This document shows positions 26,509-37,919 of a stretch of DNA of 64,000 nt, piece by piece. The stretch comes from Hypoxylon rubiginosum (Eukaryota; Ascomycota; Sordariomycetes; Xylariales; Hypoxylaceae). The notes under the pieces are model-generated. The model saw nothing but the letters and a program-made list of their open reading frames with translations. It did not search any database and was not told the origin of the DNA. Position numbers and translations under genes: made by a program. The DNA lies in the NCBI GenBank assembly GCA_902806565.1, contig CADCXA010000013.1, forward strand, positions 58,517 to 122,516, written 5' to 3'. The stretch's first letter is position 1, and the number at the start of each line of letters is the position of its first letter.

Positions 26509-27040
26509 TTCGATCTGTGAATGAGACGCCTGCCATATGAAAGCTAGAATAGTGGCAACCGTAGTAGTACTTAGCGCCTGGCAAGCTCTGGTCGAATGCT
26601 TCGTACTTCCGAGATGAGCAATTACTTTCTAAAAACTGGCGAATGTTGTCGAAGGCTGGCAGCTTTCTAAACCACTTTCAAATCAACCCGCGCAAGTAAT
26701 AGGGGGGGCCACCATCTGTCGGGTCAGAGGATATGTCATATTACGACAGATCTCCGATCCCAGATCTCATGAATACGTGATAGTCCGGACTGTTCTCCGG
26801 TCCTTAGTCCGGCCTCCGGTATGCTTCTAGATTGTGGATCTGTCGGCACGTGGATCTACGTGTACCTTGGTACATACTACTAATTTACCTGAAAAGGGGT
26901 ACAGATCAACCGTTAGCATATGCGCAGTTCAAAAGATGATAATTGACTAACAGGCGATCGAGGATTTGCGATATTGCCGACTCGTCGTGTATTGCGCAAA
27001 TGAGTAAGGTCTGTAGCTTCAGGCAATCCACTTGGTCGCA
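26509..27040. promoter_or_regulatory. Bidirectional promoter of the GH88/lyase pair with phased CCGG sites
   Basis: Four CCGG tetramers start at 26,785, 26,797, 26,809 and 26,816; the first three are spaced exactly 12 bases apart. CCG/CGG triplets are the half-sites read by Zn2Cys6 dimers (established), so this row is a good candidate operator for co-regulation of both genes. Binding itself is inferred. Two copies of ATCTGTCGG flank the row (near 26,717 and 26,838). Confidence 0.55.
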
Positions 27041-28565
27041 ATGGCTCTCCGCCTAATGTTAGCCATTCTCCCGTCTTTACTCCTACGTGCTGTAGTAGCG
27101 ACGGGTGGATTAAACGGTCTACCTATTATAAATGGGATCATCCCGACAGTTCCCCCATTCCCAGGAATGAAAACCAGAATAGGCCAATTCGTCCACCCCG
27201 GTATTTGGCATACGCACGATGACCTAGAACGTATGAGACTCGGAGTCGAAAGCGGCGAGGAGCCTTACGCGTCGGCTTTTCGGAATTTCAGCGTTGACTC
27301 CTACTCAGCTGCCAATGTGCGTTTTCCACCTCTATCAGACACTACGCCCTGTTCTTGTTGTCTAACGGGACGAAGTACACCATGCAAGGGCCAAAGCAGG
27401 TTTTATGTCGGGGCTCTTGTTCCAACTATACGGCGTTCTCGAACGATGTGCGCGCCGCGTGGCAAAATTCTATCATGTGGTACATATCCAAAGACCACGG
27501 CCATTGGAAAACGGCCACCACGATCCTAGACGCTTGGGGCTCCAATCTGACAGATATTATCGGTACCGACACGTCTCTTCTGGTCGCTCTAGACGGGGAT
27601 ATGTTCGTAAACGCCGCGGAAATCATGAGATGGGAAGGCGGTTGGGTCGAGCAAGGAGCGAAGGCTTCAGGGACCTCGGGGTTCGCCAACCAGATCTACT
27701 GGCTATTTGCAAGACAATCCATCATACTTGGCCAGGCCAACTATGGCCTGGCTAGCATCAAAGCTCTCCTGTCTTTTGCTGTGTATCTCGATGATGTAGC
27801 CATGGTAAGTGGTTAGTCGAGTTCCGAGCAGCACCGCAACTGACGTTTCCCGTTACTTACAAGTACAATTATGCTCTCAATGCTTACCATAACGACCTCT
27901 GCGCCGGGGTGCTTGGGAATTGGGATACGGAAAGTGGGCAAGGGGCTGAGACTGGTAGAGATCAGGGACATGCTACAACCGCGCTAGGCTGGGCATCTCA
28001 GGCCGCCCGGGTCGTCCAGTCTCAAGGGTATGACGTCTACTCTCTTCATGATAACTTGATCCTCAGGGGAGCCGAGTATACCGCTACATATAACCTGGGT
28101 TACGATGTACCGTATGATCCAAAGTTTTACAGATGCGAAGCAATCTTGGTCAACGGCCCTTGGGATGCACCGTCGAACATCAGCCGAGGTGTCGCTAGTG
28201 GGCCACATATGTGGGATGTAAGGCTTGCTTCACATAAAATTAGCATAGACTTACCATTCAATTAGATCATCTACTACCAATACGTCATTAAGCGAGGTCT
28301 TGAGGCACCCTACGTATCAAAGGCGAAATTGGCCCACGACGCAGCTGGTGGAGAGCAGACTGGTCAGTACAAATGTGGAAAGATATCTTCGCTCGTACAT
28401 GCTAATCTAATTGTAGGAAATGGAAAACTTTCAACTGATCTTCCGATGTGGGGAGATCTTATATGGTCGTACCCAAGCAGGGGGGGATATCTAAACGATA
28501 ATGATAGGACCATCTGGGGCGGTGGCAAAATAGGGGCTAATGGTACGGGGAACCACAACTCGTAG
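27041..28565 (+). CDS. Secreted polysaccharide lyase, alginate-lyase-like
   Basis: Five exons: 27,041-27,316; 27,376-27,804; 27,864-28,217; 28,266-28,362; 28,417-28,565; 434 residues, introns of 48-59 nt. The ATG at 27,041 gives a signal peptide (MALRLMLAILPSLLLRAVVA). The mature part looks like the alginate-lyase-like superfamily (PF05426 type, possibly the glucuronan-lyase family PL38): HPGIWHTHDDLERMR, ARAAW-type helices (DVRAAWQNSIMWYISKD), GTSGFANQIYW and GRDQGHA at about 266-272. These enzymes cut uronic-acid polymers by beta-elimination, leaving unsaturated ends, the substrate class of GH88 encoded divergently next door. The fourth intron (54 nt) keeps the frame open if retained; removing it restores the expected EQTG-NGKL join. 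The exact polymer (glucuronan, alginate or other) cannot be read from sequence. Confidence 0.82.
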
Positions 28566-28812
28566 TAATAGTATTACATCAAAATAATCAACTTAAAATC
28601 ATAAGAGTTATTTCTTTAATTGGGTTATCTCTAGGTTTAGCAATTAGTCTGTGTTGTCTCACTGTCTAAGGTCCGAATAGTCTTATATAGTACATGACCA
28701 GCCAATCGCTTTCCGAATGTCAAAAATATAAATGTCCCAGTGCATAATATATAGTGATTGGCGCTAGGATATATAATTAATGTGTGACAGCTCCTGAAGG
28801 CGTATCTGCGTC

Positions 28813-30181
28813 CTAGCATGTTATCAACAACACCTTCGTCTGGTGGACTGCAACGTCCTGCAAAAGCATCTCGTCTATGAAAGCACCCAATTCCTTTTCA
28901 CTCCATACATCTCTAACGGACGCCGCGGTACCATCACAAAACTGCCCTAAGCCGGGTAACTTATCCAATGCTAGGTTAATATCTACAGTTGAGTTGCCGC
29001 TATTGAGAGCCAGTGCGACATATTGGTGGCTTAGTGGCCCTCCCCAGACCTGAATTGAGCCCTCGGTAGATAACTCCGGGACATAGCTAGCTGCTACAGC
29101 TAACTCATCCTGAGATACGGCAATGATCTCTTTGTTCAGAAGGATAGACAGGGATGATTCCGAGATGTTCGTGATATCCGCGCCGATGATCAATGGTGAC
29201 TTCAAAGCAGCCCAAAAGGAAAAGTGTGTCTGCTCCTCGAACTCGTTCATCGAATTCGTGCCAATTTCAAGCATGTCCATATCCGCTATTGAGAAAGAAT
29301 CAGCTGGTTGTTCTGGCAGTATGGCGCGTCTTACATTAACTTACCCCAGGATCCCCGTTTCTGAAAAGGAGAAATCTCCCGCATCTTGCGCAGCATGGTT
29401 AATACGCTAACCCCCGCGTAACCGGTGTTCAAGCAATACGCGGTCTGGCATACGCCTGAGCTGTCGGAAGAGAAAGACGCGTGTATATCTCCAGACATGC
29501 GGTACGAGTCGGCAATCTGATCAGCCCAATACCAAGGGAACTGGTGTCCCCATTGACAAAGCGCGTAGAAAATGTCTCGACCCGATGTCTTTAGCGCCTG
29601 GCCCATCTTATGGAACCTCTCCTGGCTAGAGATCGTCCCAGCTTGGAAACCGCCGCAATTGTCATATTTAAGATAGTCAATTTCCCAGGATGCATACGTG
29701 TAAGCATCGAGCTCTTCGTAGCCCCAACTTCCCGGGTGGAAATCACAGTCGTAGATACCAGAGTCGCTAAGGGGAATAAGCGATATCAATCGAGCCTTCG
29801 ATGGAAACACACCTATAAATTCCAATCTTCAATCCCAGGCCGTGGACGTAGTCCGCCAGGCCCTTGATTCCGGAAGGGAACGTTGTTTTATTTTCTTGCT
29901 GTTGCCCATTCGTTGCTCTCGTATCAGCCTGCCATCCTGCATCTATCATGACATATTCATATCCTGCATCCGCTAGACCTAACTCCACCATAGCTGATGC
30001 TGTGCTTTCAAATATGCTTTGATTGATGTTTGCCTTGAACGTATTCCAGGAATTCCATCCTGTGTATCCCATTAGCACCACCCTGTGTGTAAGTCAGGGG
30101 TAGTGCTTATATACCCATTTGCGGCTTAGATGCAGCATCCGCCCCGGAATAGAGTAGGATTAGACAGAGTAGTAGAATCAT
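28813..30181 (-). CDS. GH27 alpha-galactosidase, secreted
   Basis: Four exons: 30,115-30,181; 29,813-30,059; 29,345-29,766; 28,813-29,285; 402 residues. The short first exon supplies a signal peptide (MILLLCLILLYSGADAA), and its junction restores the family start KPQMGWNSWNTF; another possible acceptor would create a stop. Catalytic residues are visible: nucleophile Asp140 in YLKYDNCGG and acid/base Asp198 in YRMSGDI. WADMDMLEIG and LKSPLIIGADI are also typical of GH27. It hydrolyses terminal alpha-1,6-linked galactose from galacto-oligosaccharides and galactomannans, or from galactose-decorated side chains, outside the cell. It is convergent with the lyase gene, with only 247 bases between the stops. 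Confidence 0.92.
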
Positions 30182-30604
30182 GATGTAGACCGTCGTACAG
30201 GAGTGAAAGTTTCAAGATGGCAGCCTGAATTGCGTTAGGGGTAGGTAGCCGTTTTCGACTGGTCTACTTTCGGAAACCTTCAACATGGCGGCCATTAAGC
30301 GTCTACTACATCATTATAAATTGAGTGACTGGAAATCTGCTTTCTTTCAGAAATGCTGTGGATAGGTATGATATTATGATCTGCCGTGCTGGGCGCCCCC
30401 CGCAAAAGCGGACGTGCGGCCAAGGTGCCGGGACTTTCTCCGCCGTGATTTTCTCCGTAACAAATGCAAAAAGGTTGATTCCTAGTTACTATGAATGAGA
30501 AGTTGCATATTTTAAGAATAATATCAGTATCGCGTGCTCATAGTTATTAGTCGAATACATAGGGGCAAGTTCCGTGTCGTTGTCGCAGATGAGCAGAGAA
30601 CAAG
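30182..30604. promoter_or_regulatory. Divergent promoter between GH27 and fasciclin genes
   Basis: 423 bases. A G+C-rich patch at 30,388-30,450 carries closely spaced CGG triplets (GCGGACGTGCGG). No coding frame. Confidence 0.4.
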
Positions 30605-31388
30605 ATGATTCTCGATCTTAAAGCTTTTTCCTTTACCCTTTCCTTTGCCTTTACCCTTATCTCGTCAAATGGCCTTGTGTCTTCTGAGGATAGTGGCCGG
30701 CTACCTCTGTCGTACAGGCCATCTCCCGAGAGTGTATACGTACCACCCAAATCAGAAGATTCTATCTCTATACTCGATTACGTGAACTCCAGGAATGATC
30801 TCAGCATCCTAGCTCAGGTTATTTCAGAATGTGCCGGTGAGTGTGATCCGTCACTTATAGGTAGGTGCTCTAGAGATAGAAGCAGACTTACCTATGTGAT
30901 AGGTTTCGTGCAGGCGTTCGATACTATACCTACATGGAATTTCACCTTCTTTGCACCTTCAGATACAGCGTTCAACCAGACAGGAGAATACTTCAACACA
31001 TTTGCGGCAACGCTTAAGGGGAAATGGTGGCTAGGAAATCTGATACAGCATCATTACATCCCAAACTCCCAGCTTAGCGTCTCGTCTTTTTCCACCAATT
31101 TCACACGAGTACAGGCGGGTACGTTCCTTTACGTTGGGGCACAGGTTCTCGATGGGGTCCTCGTCCTAAACCGAGCAGCCACAGTTGTGGAAGCAGATAT
31201 CCCGGTATCAAATGTAAGGATACCTTAACTCCCTCGCGAATAGATGCTGATCAAGCAATTAGGGGTTGGTTCACATAATAGATCGAATCATTGATCCGTC
31301 GACAATGATATTTGAGGCGGATATAGATAAGACGAAGCAAAATTTTATTGCTGGAAGCTGCTCGAATCCAGATCTGCCATATTGCTAA
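30605..31388 (+). CDS. Secreted fasciclin (FAS1)-domain protein
   Basis: Three exons: 30,605-30,836; 30,903-31,213; 31,263-31,388; 222 residues. Hydrophobic N-terminus fits a signal peptide. The FAS1 core is clear: AGFVQAFDTIPTWNFTFFAPSD, FAATLKGKWWLGNLIQHHYIP, AGTFLYVGAQ, and VSN-GLVHIIDRIIDP across the second junction. FAS1 proteins act in adhesion or at the cell surface. No GPI anchor tail is seen, so it is probably released. Both introns were accepted because skipping them breaks the conserved motifs; the first (66 nt) is open in frame, so alternative retention is possible. Confidence 0.85.
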
Positions 31389-31643
31389 GCAATACAAAGG
31401 GCTTTAGGAGTTGGTTTTGGCACCAAATAGAAACGAGATGACGACACAGGGACACGGTCTGCACTGCACCTAAGTACAATATGAAGGGACTAAACTTCAC
31501 CCCTTTTTCAGCTTCCCAAGTTTAAGTACACTATAGCGGTTACGAAATTGAAAGCAAAGCGAGTAATTTCAGGCACTCCTGTAAAAGTTTTAGTTACGTG
31601 ACTAGCATCTTGAACAGTCTCAAGAATTCTCAGTGCCGCCGTA

Positions 31644-31868
31644 CTATAAGCTATCCTTCGTCTCGTCTAAGCCATAATCGGTCTCAAGGTCCTTTCTCAG
31701 CTCAAGGTCCTTCTCACTACCCACAAGTAGGAATGCTAACAAACTGATAGCTAGGCCGAACCACCAAATAGCCTGCAGGCTCTCTGTGTAAACCCCAGTT
31801 ACCTCATTCCATACGTCCGCACTGTAGTTACTGGCCGATAAGGCGAGCGCAACAGCGTGCAGCGGCAA
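31644..31868 (-). pseudogene. C-terminal remnant of an MFS multidrug-type transporter
   Basis: About 74 codons matching the end of DHA-type MFS exporters: an interhelical VTGVYTESLQAIWWFG, one last transmembrane helix (LAISLLAFLLVG), then the common tail LRKDLETDYGLDE. The upstream ~450 residues are absent; the frame starts without ATG at about 31,868, where the plus-strand oxidase remnant begins. Not expected to be functional. Confidence 0.6.
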
Positions 31869-32332
31869 GCCATGGTAAATGAGCTTCGCAAGCCAGACGC
31901 CTCAGACGAGACCCATATCGTGGTCAACATCGGCTACTCGAAGCAATTCGGTGGCATCATGATGGGGCTGAATGATATCTACTACACTGGACCTGATGCT
32001 ACGTCGGCCTATGGATCCAAAGATAAGGCCACCGGCAAAATCCGCGTTACGCCCATGCTCGAGCCATCCACAATGGTTGAGAACCAAGTGGACAGTCTCA
32101 ACTCACTGCGCATCATGACCCTGGTGGAAGGCGACATTGAGAAAGACGCCGAACGCCGCGGACGGAAAGTCCCCTATATCTTAGGTACCTAAACTATACG
32201 TCCAGCTTCCAGGATCCGTTCGCGTCATATGGCGAGGAGAACAAGAAGTTCTTGCGGGAGGTTAGTCGCAGGTATAACCCTCATGGCCTGTTTTAGAAAA
32301 ATGTTCCCGATGGGTTCAAACTATTTGCGTAA
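31857..32332 (+). pseudogene. Decayed FAD-linked oxidoreductase (berberine-bridge type), 3' remnant
   Basis: Only the C-terminal part remains. Frame 1 carries HIVVNIGYSKQ, YYTGP, MVENQVDSLNSLRIMTLVEGD, then EKDAERRGRKVPYI; the usual ~100 residues between the last two blocks are missing, suggesting an internal deletion. At 32,182-32,191 a TAGGTACCTA palindrome sits on a frameshift; the other frame continues YLNYTSSFQDPFASYGEEN and NPHGLF, the expected family end. A TAG follows, but KNVPDGFKLFA and TAA come right after it. A CAG-to-TAG change would explain this, which is the CpA-to-TpA direction of RIP. The family oxidises small molecules in secondary metabolism. Confidence 0.7.
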
Positions 32333-33657
32333 GGCAAATGTATTTTAGTCTGCAGAATATATGTATTGCACAATTTATCAATGAAGTCAGTATATCCTCC
32401 CTCTGATCAGCAGAGGGGCGGGTCTTATTCAGGCCTCTAATTGGATTCTGGGGGTTGTCATCAGCATTCCTCTAGCTGTTATTGTTATGTGGAAACCCTT
32501 GTGGAGAAAGAGACTAAGACTATAGAATCACGAGTCAGCCGAGTACACCTAAGAGTCTAAGTCATCTACACTTCACCGTAAGTAATAGCAATATTCGCCT
32601 ACCATTAGTATCATCTTCCTACCTCAATGAAATTACGTGCAAGGCTTCATTGCTGAGTTGGGTCTTGGCGGACTTTAAAGGGGCTGGGTCAAAACTCTGA
32701 AATTTGATTACATAATCTTAAGTTATAGAAGGTATGCGCTGTAACTTGCTGTAATTATAGCGGGGCTCGGTGCCTAAGCTCCTTATATTTGTAGCCAAGA
32801 TATAACCACTAGGAAGCCTTATAAAACACCTAACCTTTTACCATATATCTGGCTCATTCCTAAGTATAATTCAATTGTAATTCAATTGTAATTGTTATTT
32901 ATTAATTCTAGTTTATATTTGGGTATACGCGAAGCCGTTGTTAAGCCGTTATTAAGCCATGGTTGAGGCTATCTGTGACCTCTAGTGCTCAGGTCCCTGT
33001 ATTATAGGGCGGTTATAGGGCATATACAATATTATATCATCGGTTTTTGACCGATTTGGCGGTTTTGGTGGTATGGCCCACCGCACTATCTTTACCTGGA
33101 AGATATCGTGTAGTGGGTAGGGCGGCTCATGCGAGATCGCTGCCACTACAAATGATCAACATTGGCCCACCCTACCCATTTCCATATATTCGTCTACCTT
33201 ACATCTTCACATGAATTAACTCTTCTATTTCGCATACAATAACTTATCGCATGGCGCGATCAATGTATTTAGTATCCCTCCAACTACCTAATAATAGGGG
33301 TAACTTCTCTCTTATCGCTAGATTGCGCAACGGTAGACTGTACTTTAATCTCAAATGCGTTTTGGTCGCATTATATTCACTTCCGTTCCCACTGCAAGGG
33401 GTAGGGGGGTGACCAGCAAGCCGGATTTCTTCCCGAGCGGTGAATATCTCACGCCGCACCGGCCGGATTGCCAAGTGAACAAAGCGTCATCAAATCCATG
33501 TCATTATGAAAGCAAGTAAAAACGTGGGACCTCCGCATTCAGGAATAAAGTAACCCGAGCAGCCCGAGGAGGATCTGGTATTTAGTCCTTCCTATATTCG
33601 CCTCGTTAGCTGGCGGCAGTCTCTCAAGACTCCCTAGACTCCCCTCATCTGTTCGCT
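32333..33657. other. Gene-poor spacer with small repeats
   Basis: No credible gene. Small repeats: an 11-base tandem around 32,869-32,895 (ATTCAATTGTA twice), an 11-base tandem at 32,932-32,958 (AAGCCGTTGTT, AAGCCGTTATT), and a 9-base inverted pair TGGGTAGGG at 33,114-33,122 / CCCTACCCA at 33,170-33,178, with TGGCCCACC twice nearby. The right end holds the GH3 promoter. Confidence 0.5.
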
Positions 33658-36173
33658 ATGGTGTCGCTACTAGTTGCGGCCCTTTCCGCGTTGGCACTTG
33701 TCGTGCATGCCTCTCCCAGTTCCCCGCAATCACCGCCGGTGTTCCCGTCGCGTAAGTCTTCAATATAGATAGACATGCGCCGTGGCACAATAACTACTAA
33801 TATCGAACTTGATAGCACCCGGAAAGGGGTTGGGGAAATGGGCGGATGCGTACGCGAATGCTCGCGAGCTCGTGGGGCGGATGACCTTGGAAGAAAAGGT
33901 CAACATTACGCGGGGATTCACCAGCAGCGATAATCTCTGCGCTGGTAACACCGGCACCATACCCCGGCTGGGGTGGCCGGGTATGTGTTTACACGATGCA
34001 GGGAACGGAGTTCGTGCTACCGACCTCGTCAATTCCTATCCCTCAGCAATTCACGTCGGTGCTAGCTGGGACAAGGCTTTGGCTTATGAGAGAGCCTACT
34101 ACATGGGCCACGAGTTCAAGGCTAAAGGGGGTAAGCCACACTTTCACCCTCATGCATGGACTCAGTGAGCTCACATCCTCCCAGTCAATGTTGTGCTTGG
34201 CCCCAACGCTGGCCCTCTAGGGAGAACCCCCTTGGGCGGTCGTAACTGGGAGGGATTCTCTGTTGACCCTTACCTGTCCGGGCAGCTAAATGCTGAGACG
34301 ATTATTGGTCATCAGGACGCTGGCGTTATTGCTAATATCAAGGTATCAATCCAATCGGCGGGCGCATTTTTAGACCAAGGCTGCTAATCACCGCCTTTCA
34401 GCATTTTATCGCTAATGAGCAAGAAACATACAGACGGCCGTATTTTGGTGTCGAAGCGGTTTCGGCAAATATCGATGATAAGACACTCCACGAATTCTAC
34501 CTCTGGCCATTCATGGATGGTGTCAAGGCTGGTGTAGCTTCGGTTATGTGTTCTTACAATCGTGTTAATAGCACCTATGCCTGTGAAAACAGCAAGCTTA
34601 TGAATGGAATTCTCAAGACAGAGCTTGCCTTTGAAGGCTTCGTGCTCCTTGACTGGAACGCCCAGCATAATCTCTCTAGCGCGAACGCCGGACTAGACCT
34701 GGTCATGCCGGGAGGCGGGTTCTGGGGGGACAATCTTACTGAAGCCGTTCGTAACGAGTCCGTTAGTCAAAACAGAGTCACCGACATGGCAACAAGGATC
34801 CTCGCGGCATGGTATCTTGTGGGCCAGAATGGCACCGGCTTAGTCCCGGGTTTTGGGATGAAAAATCTCACCCTGCCACACGACCAAGTCGACGCCCGGG
34901 TTCCCGAATCACGGTCGGTTATACTAGAAGGTGCAATAGCCGGGCATGTTTTGGTGAAGAATGACGGCGTCCTACCATTCAAGAAGAGCCCAGTAATGCT
35001 ATCCGTCTACGGATACGACGCTACGGTTCCCGATACCAAAAACACAGACACCCTCTTCCAATTAGGCTACACTTCTTCGCAAGAAATGGGGCAGGCAGTG
35101 TTGGGTACAGAACAGCATTTCGACCAAGCCGCTCGGGGTGGAACAATTGTCACCGGTGGAAGAGCTGGCGCTAATGGTCCAGCATATATCGACGACGTAA
35201 GTGTCCTAACCGCGATATTCTTCAGCGACTAACTCCGACGTAGCCCTTGAGCGCCCTTCAACAGAGGGCGAAAGCCGATGGGATTTGGATTAACTGGGAT
35301 CTAACTTCAGCTAATCCTGACGTAAATGCAGCCTCAGATGCCTGTCTCGTCTTCATTAACGCAATTGCTACCGAAGGCTGGGATAGAGACGGGCTCCATG
35401 ACGACTTCAGCGACGGACTTGTCCTGAACGTCGCCTCCAAGTGTGCAAATACCATTGTCGTCATTCACGCCGCGGGAGTTCGTCTCGTCGACCAGTGGAT
35501 CGACCACCCTAACGTTACTGCGGCCATCATCGCCCATCTACCCGGCCAAGACAGCGGAGAGGCTCTAGTTAAACTTCTTTACGGCGAAGCTGGATTTTCA
35601 GGGAAGCTCCCATACACGCTAGCTAAGAACGAAAGCGATTATGAGGTTTACGCTCCATGCGGCCGCGGCCCGTCGAATACGACAGACCCGCAGTGCGATT
35701 TCGCCGAAGGTGTTTATGTCGATTATCGCCATTTCGACGAGAAGAATATCACGCCGAGATTTGAATTCGGGTTCGGACTGTCCTACGCGGCGTTCAACTA
35801 CTCGTCGCTCCTGATTGAGCCTCTAAGAACGAAGCCGGAATCTCGGAGACCCGTACTAAGCAGCGACGAAAAACTATGGGATGTGGTAACCACAGTCAAT
35901 GCGACGGTCAGCAATGTCGGTGCAGTAGCTGGCGCAGAAGTGGCACAGCTCTATCTCGGAATACCGAACAGTCCTCCAAAGCAGTTGCGTGGCTTCGAGA
36001 AGATACCCCTGAATGCGGGCGAATCTGCCGAAGTCAGCTTCGAACTTACAAGGCGTGATTTCAGTGTGTGGGACGTCGTCACTCAGGGGTGGGTGATACA
36101 GGAAGGTGATTATGCTATATATGTCGGCGCGAGCAGTCGGGACATCAGATTGACTGGTAGGATTGCATTCTAG
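33658..36173 (+). CDS. GH3 beta-glucosidase, secreted
   Basis: Five exons: 33,658-33,751; 33,816-34,130; 34,185-34,342; 34,402-35,196; 35,244-36,173; 763 residues, introns of 47-64 nt. Signal peptide [19 protein letters not shown]. Motifs in order: [53 protein letters not shown], and the nucleophile Asp273 in [11 protein letters not shown] (usually SDW; Ser is replaced by Leu, Asp kept). The C-terminal half has the alpha/beta sandwich and a fibronectin-III-like domain ([17 protein letters not shown]). It removes terminal beta-linked glucose; related GH3 subgroups act on xylose, so exact specificity is open. It lies at the edge of the CAZyme neighbourhood beyond the pseudogene debris. Confidence 0.93.
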
Positions 36174-36834
36174 TGGACTGCAACGCACCTCAATGTTGAT
36201 ACCCCGATCGATTGGATTCAGATGCCGCTTCCATATACAGCGTAACCGTAACGATCAAGGGTGGTGATGACTTTTTGAATTAACAATCCTGTTTTGCAAG
36301 TATAGTGTCTATTATTCCGTTCCTGTAAACCTTTTAATTCCCTTGGATTAGTATTTTTAAGTCCTCTCGTGGTATTCATCCCATCAACGATATCGAAGCT
36401 TCACTGGAGAACTATCCGCTTGGGATTAATTCAGTCTCAAAAGATTAGAAATAAAAAATCTTCATAACATATAGGTCAGAATAGGGACCCCCAGAGTCCC
36501 TAAGCGCTTGTTTTCGTCTTTTCTAAATGGTAATTTTAGCCGATGTGACCGAAAACAAGGAACCTGGGGCTGTGTCAGAGTCACAGCTCAGGTTTATGGA
36601 CAACAATGGTAATTTCTTAAGGCAACTTGTCAGGGGACAGCTCAAGTAGCAACAAAGAAGATGTGACGCATTGTAGTTCATAGTTTATATAAGTACAATG
36701 GTTTTTTCTTATCGACGGAATTGTGTAGTCGTTTGTGACAAAATATCAGCGAAAGCTTCTTCAGCGATTTAAATTTTCGACGATTTTCAATTCTCAGGGG
36801 ACATAACCATTTCCAACTCTATCTAAGCTATACC
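36174..36834. other. Intergenic stretch, no gene seen
   Basis: 3' flank of the GH3 gene and promoter of the small membrane-protein gene; a TTTATATAAGTAC element near 36,683 is a reasonable TATA box. Confidence 0.45.
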
Positions 36835-37080
36835 ATGGCCCCTCAAATATTCTATAATTACACCGCGTACTCGATTCGGAAGCTTTACGGCATCAGCGCG
36901 TACGCGGACCGTCTCCGGCATGATATATTCATTACCAGGGAAGACACGGTGACCGCCTGGCCGCCGGCTGGAAGAAGTCTAGCCTTTTGGGTAGCATTCT
37001 TTGCCTGTTTACCCTATTTCTTGGTACTTATTTTGTGGGCAATAAGGGCTTGCGCATGCCGCAAGCGACGCGAGCACTAG
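36835..37080 (+). CDS. Small single-pass membrane protein, unknown
   Basis: 81 residues, ATG at 36,835. A hydrophilic N-terminal half (NYTAYSIRKLYGISAYADRL) precedes one strongly hydrophobic helix at about residues 47-70 (LAFWVAFFACLPYFLVLILW) and a short basic tail ACACRKRREH, suggesting a plasma-membrane or organellar protein with a positive cytosolic tail. No family recognised. A TATA-like element about 150 bases upstream and biased, low-repeat composition support it, but it could be a chance ORF. Confidence 0.45.
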   Translation: MAPQIFYNYTAYSIRKLYGISAYADRLRHDIFITREDTVTAWPPAGRSLAFWVAFFACLPYFLVLILWAIRACACRKRREH

Positions 37081-37919
37081 CGATGGTGGACGATTTTGAA
37101 GTCGAGATGGGCAGACGGCTGGAACGTCAGCAACGGGAATATTGCAAACCAGATGAGAGCAGTATGAAGATAAGGAAAAAAAGAAAAAAAGGTCCATACC
37201 TTGTATCACAGCATAACATAGGTAGGAGACCTACTTCTCGCCTTGAGTTGGTCCACTTGTTAACGATACCTAGTTCATCAAGTATCACGAACATGTTCCT
37301 AGGTTGATACCTGCCAGAGCTGTCTCAACACCTGTGAAATTACCCGATAGCAATACTCCCAAGGGTGATTGATTGAGTAGCTCTCTGCTGGCCTCATACC
37401 AATCTACGAGCAACATGCCCTGCGACGATCGGCAGGAAATACCAGTGATCTAGGCAACTAGGCAATGGGTTAATAGGACTAATGCGTCGGTATGTGGCAA
37501 AAATGAAGTAGGGATAAATAAATCATTCATTGGCCCTTGGTACCTTAAACAGATTCCATCCCATAAGATTAACTATCCCTGGTTGTTGATCAACTAGGTA
37601 GATTTTACGTGTCTGGACTAAGACATATTGCAGAACCGTGAGTCAACCCCATCCCGCCCCTGAAATCCAGGGATGGTAGGCATGCAACGAAATCAAGTCA
37701 ACGACTTATCCATCCCTTAAGCGCCCCCCCCTTCTTGATCTTTTTGATACAAAAGCACTTGCATCCGACCTTGAAGCAACATCTGATTCCTACACACCAA
37801 CAACAAGCTTTCGCAGTCATTCATTCATTTCCAGTCGCTCTTTACACTTTGCAACTATCCTCATCTCATACAACATCCAACTAAAAACCCTCTTTTTCGT
37901 CTCACTTCAATCAATCAAG
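37081..37919. other. Intergenic stretch, promoter of the heptad-repeat gene
   Basis: No gene seen. The last 150 bases are CT-rich with CAA-rich leader sequence just before the ATG at 37,920, as is common for strongly expressed fungal genes. Confidence 0.5.

Noticed and set aside
27317..27375. Continuous reading through the first intron of the lyase gene
   Set aside because: It gives a Cys-rich nonsense string, whereas splicing restores SAAN-YTMQGP; the donor, acceptor and length are normal.
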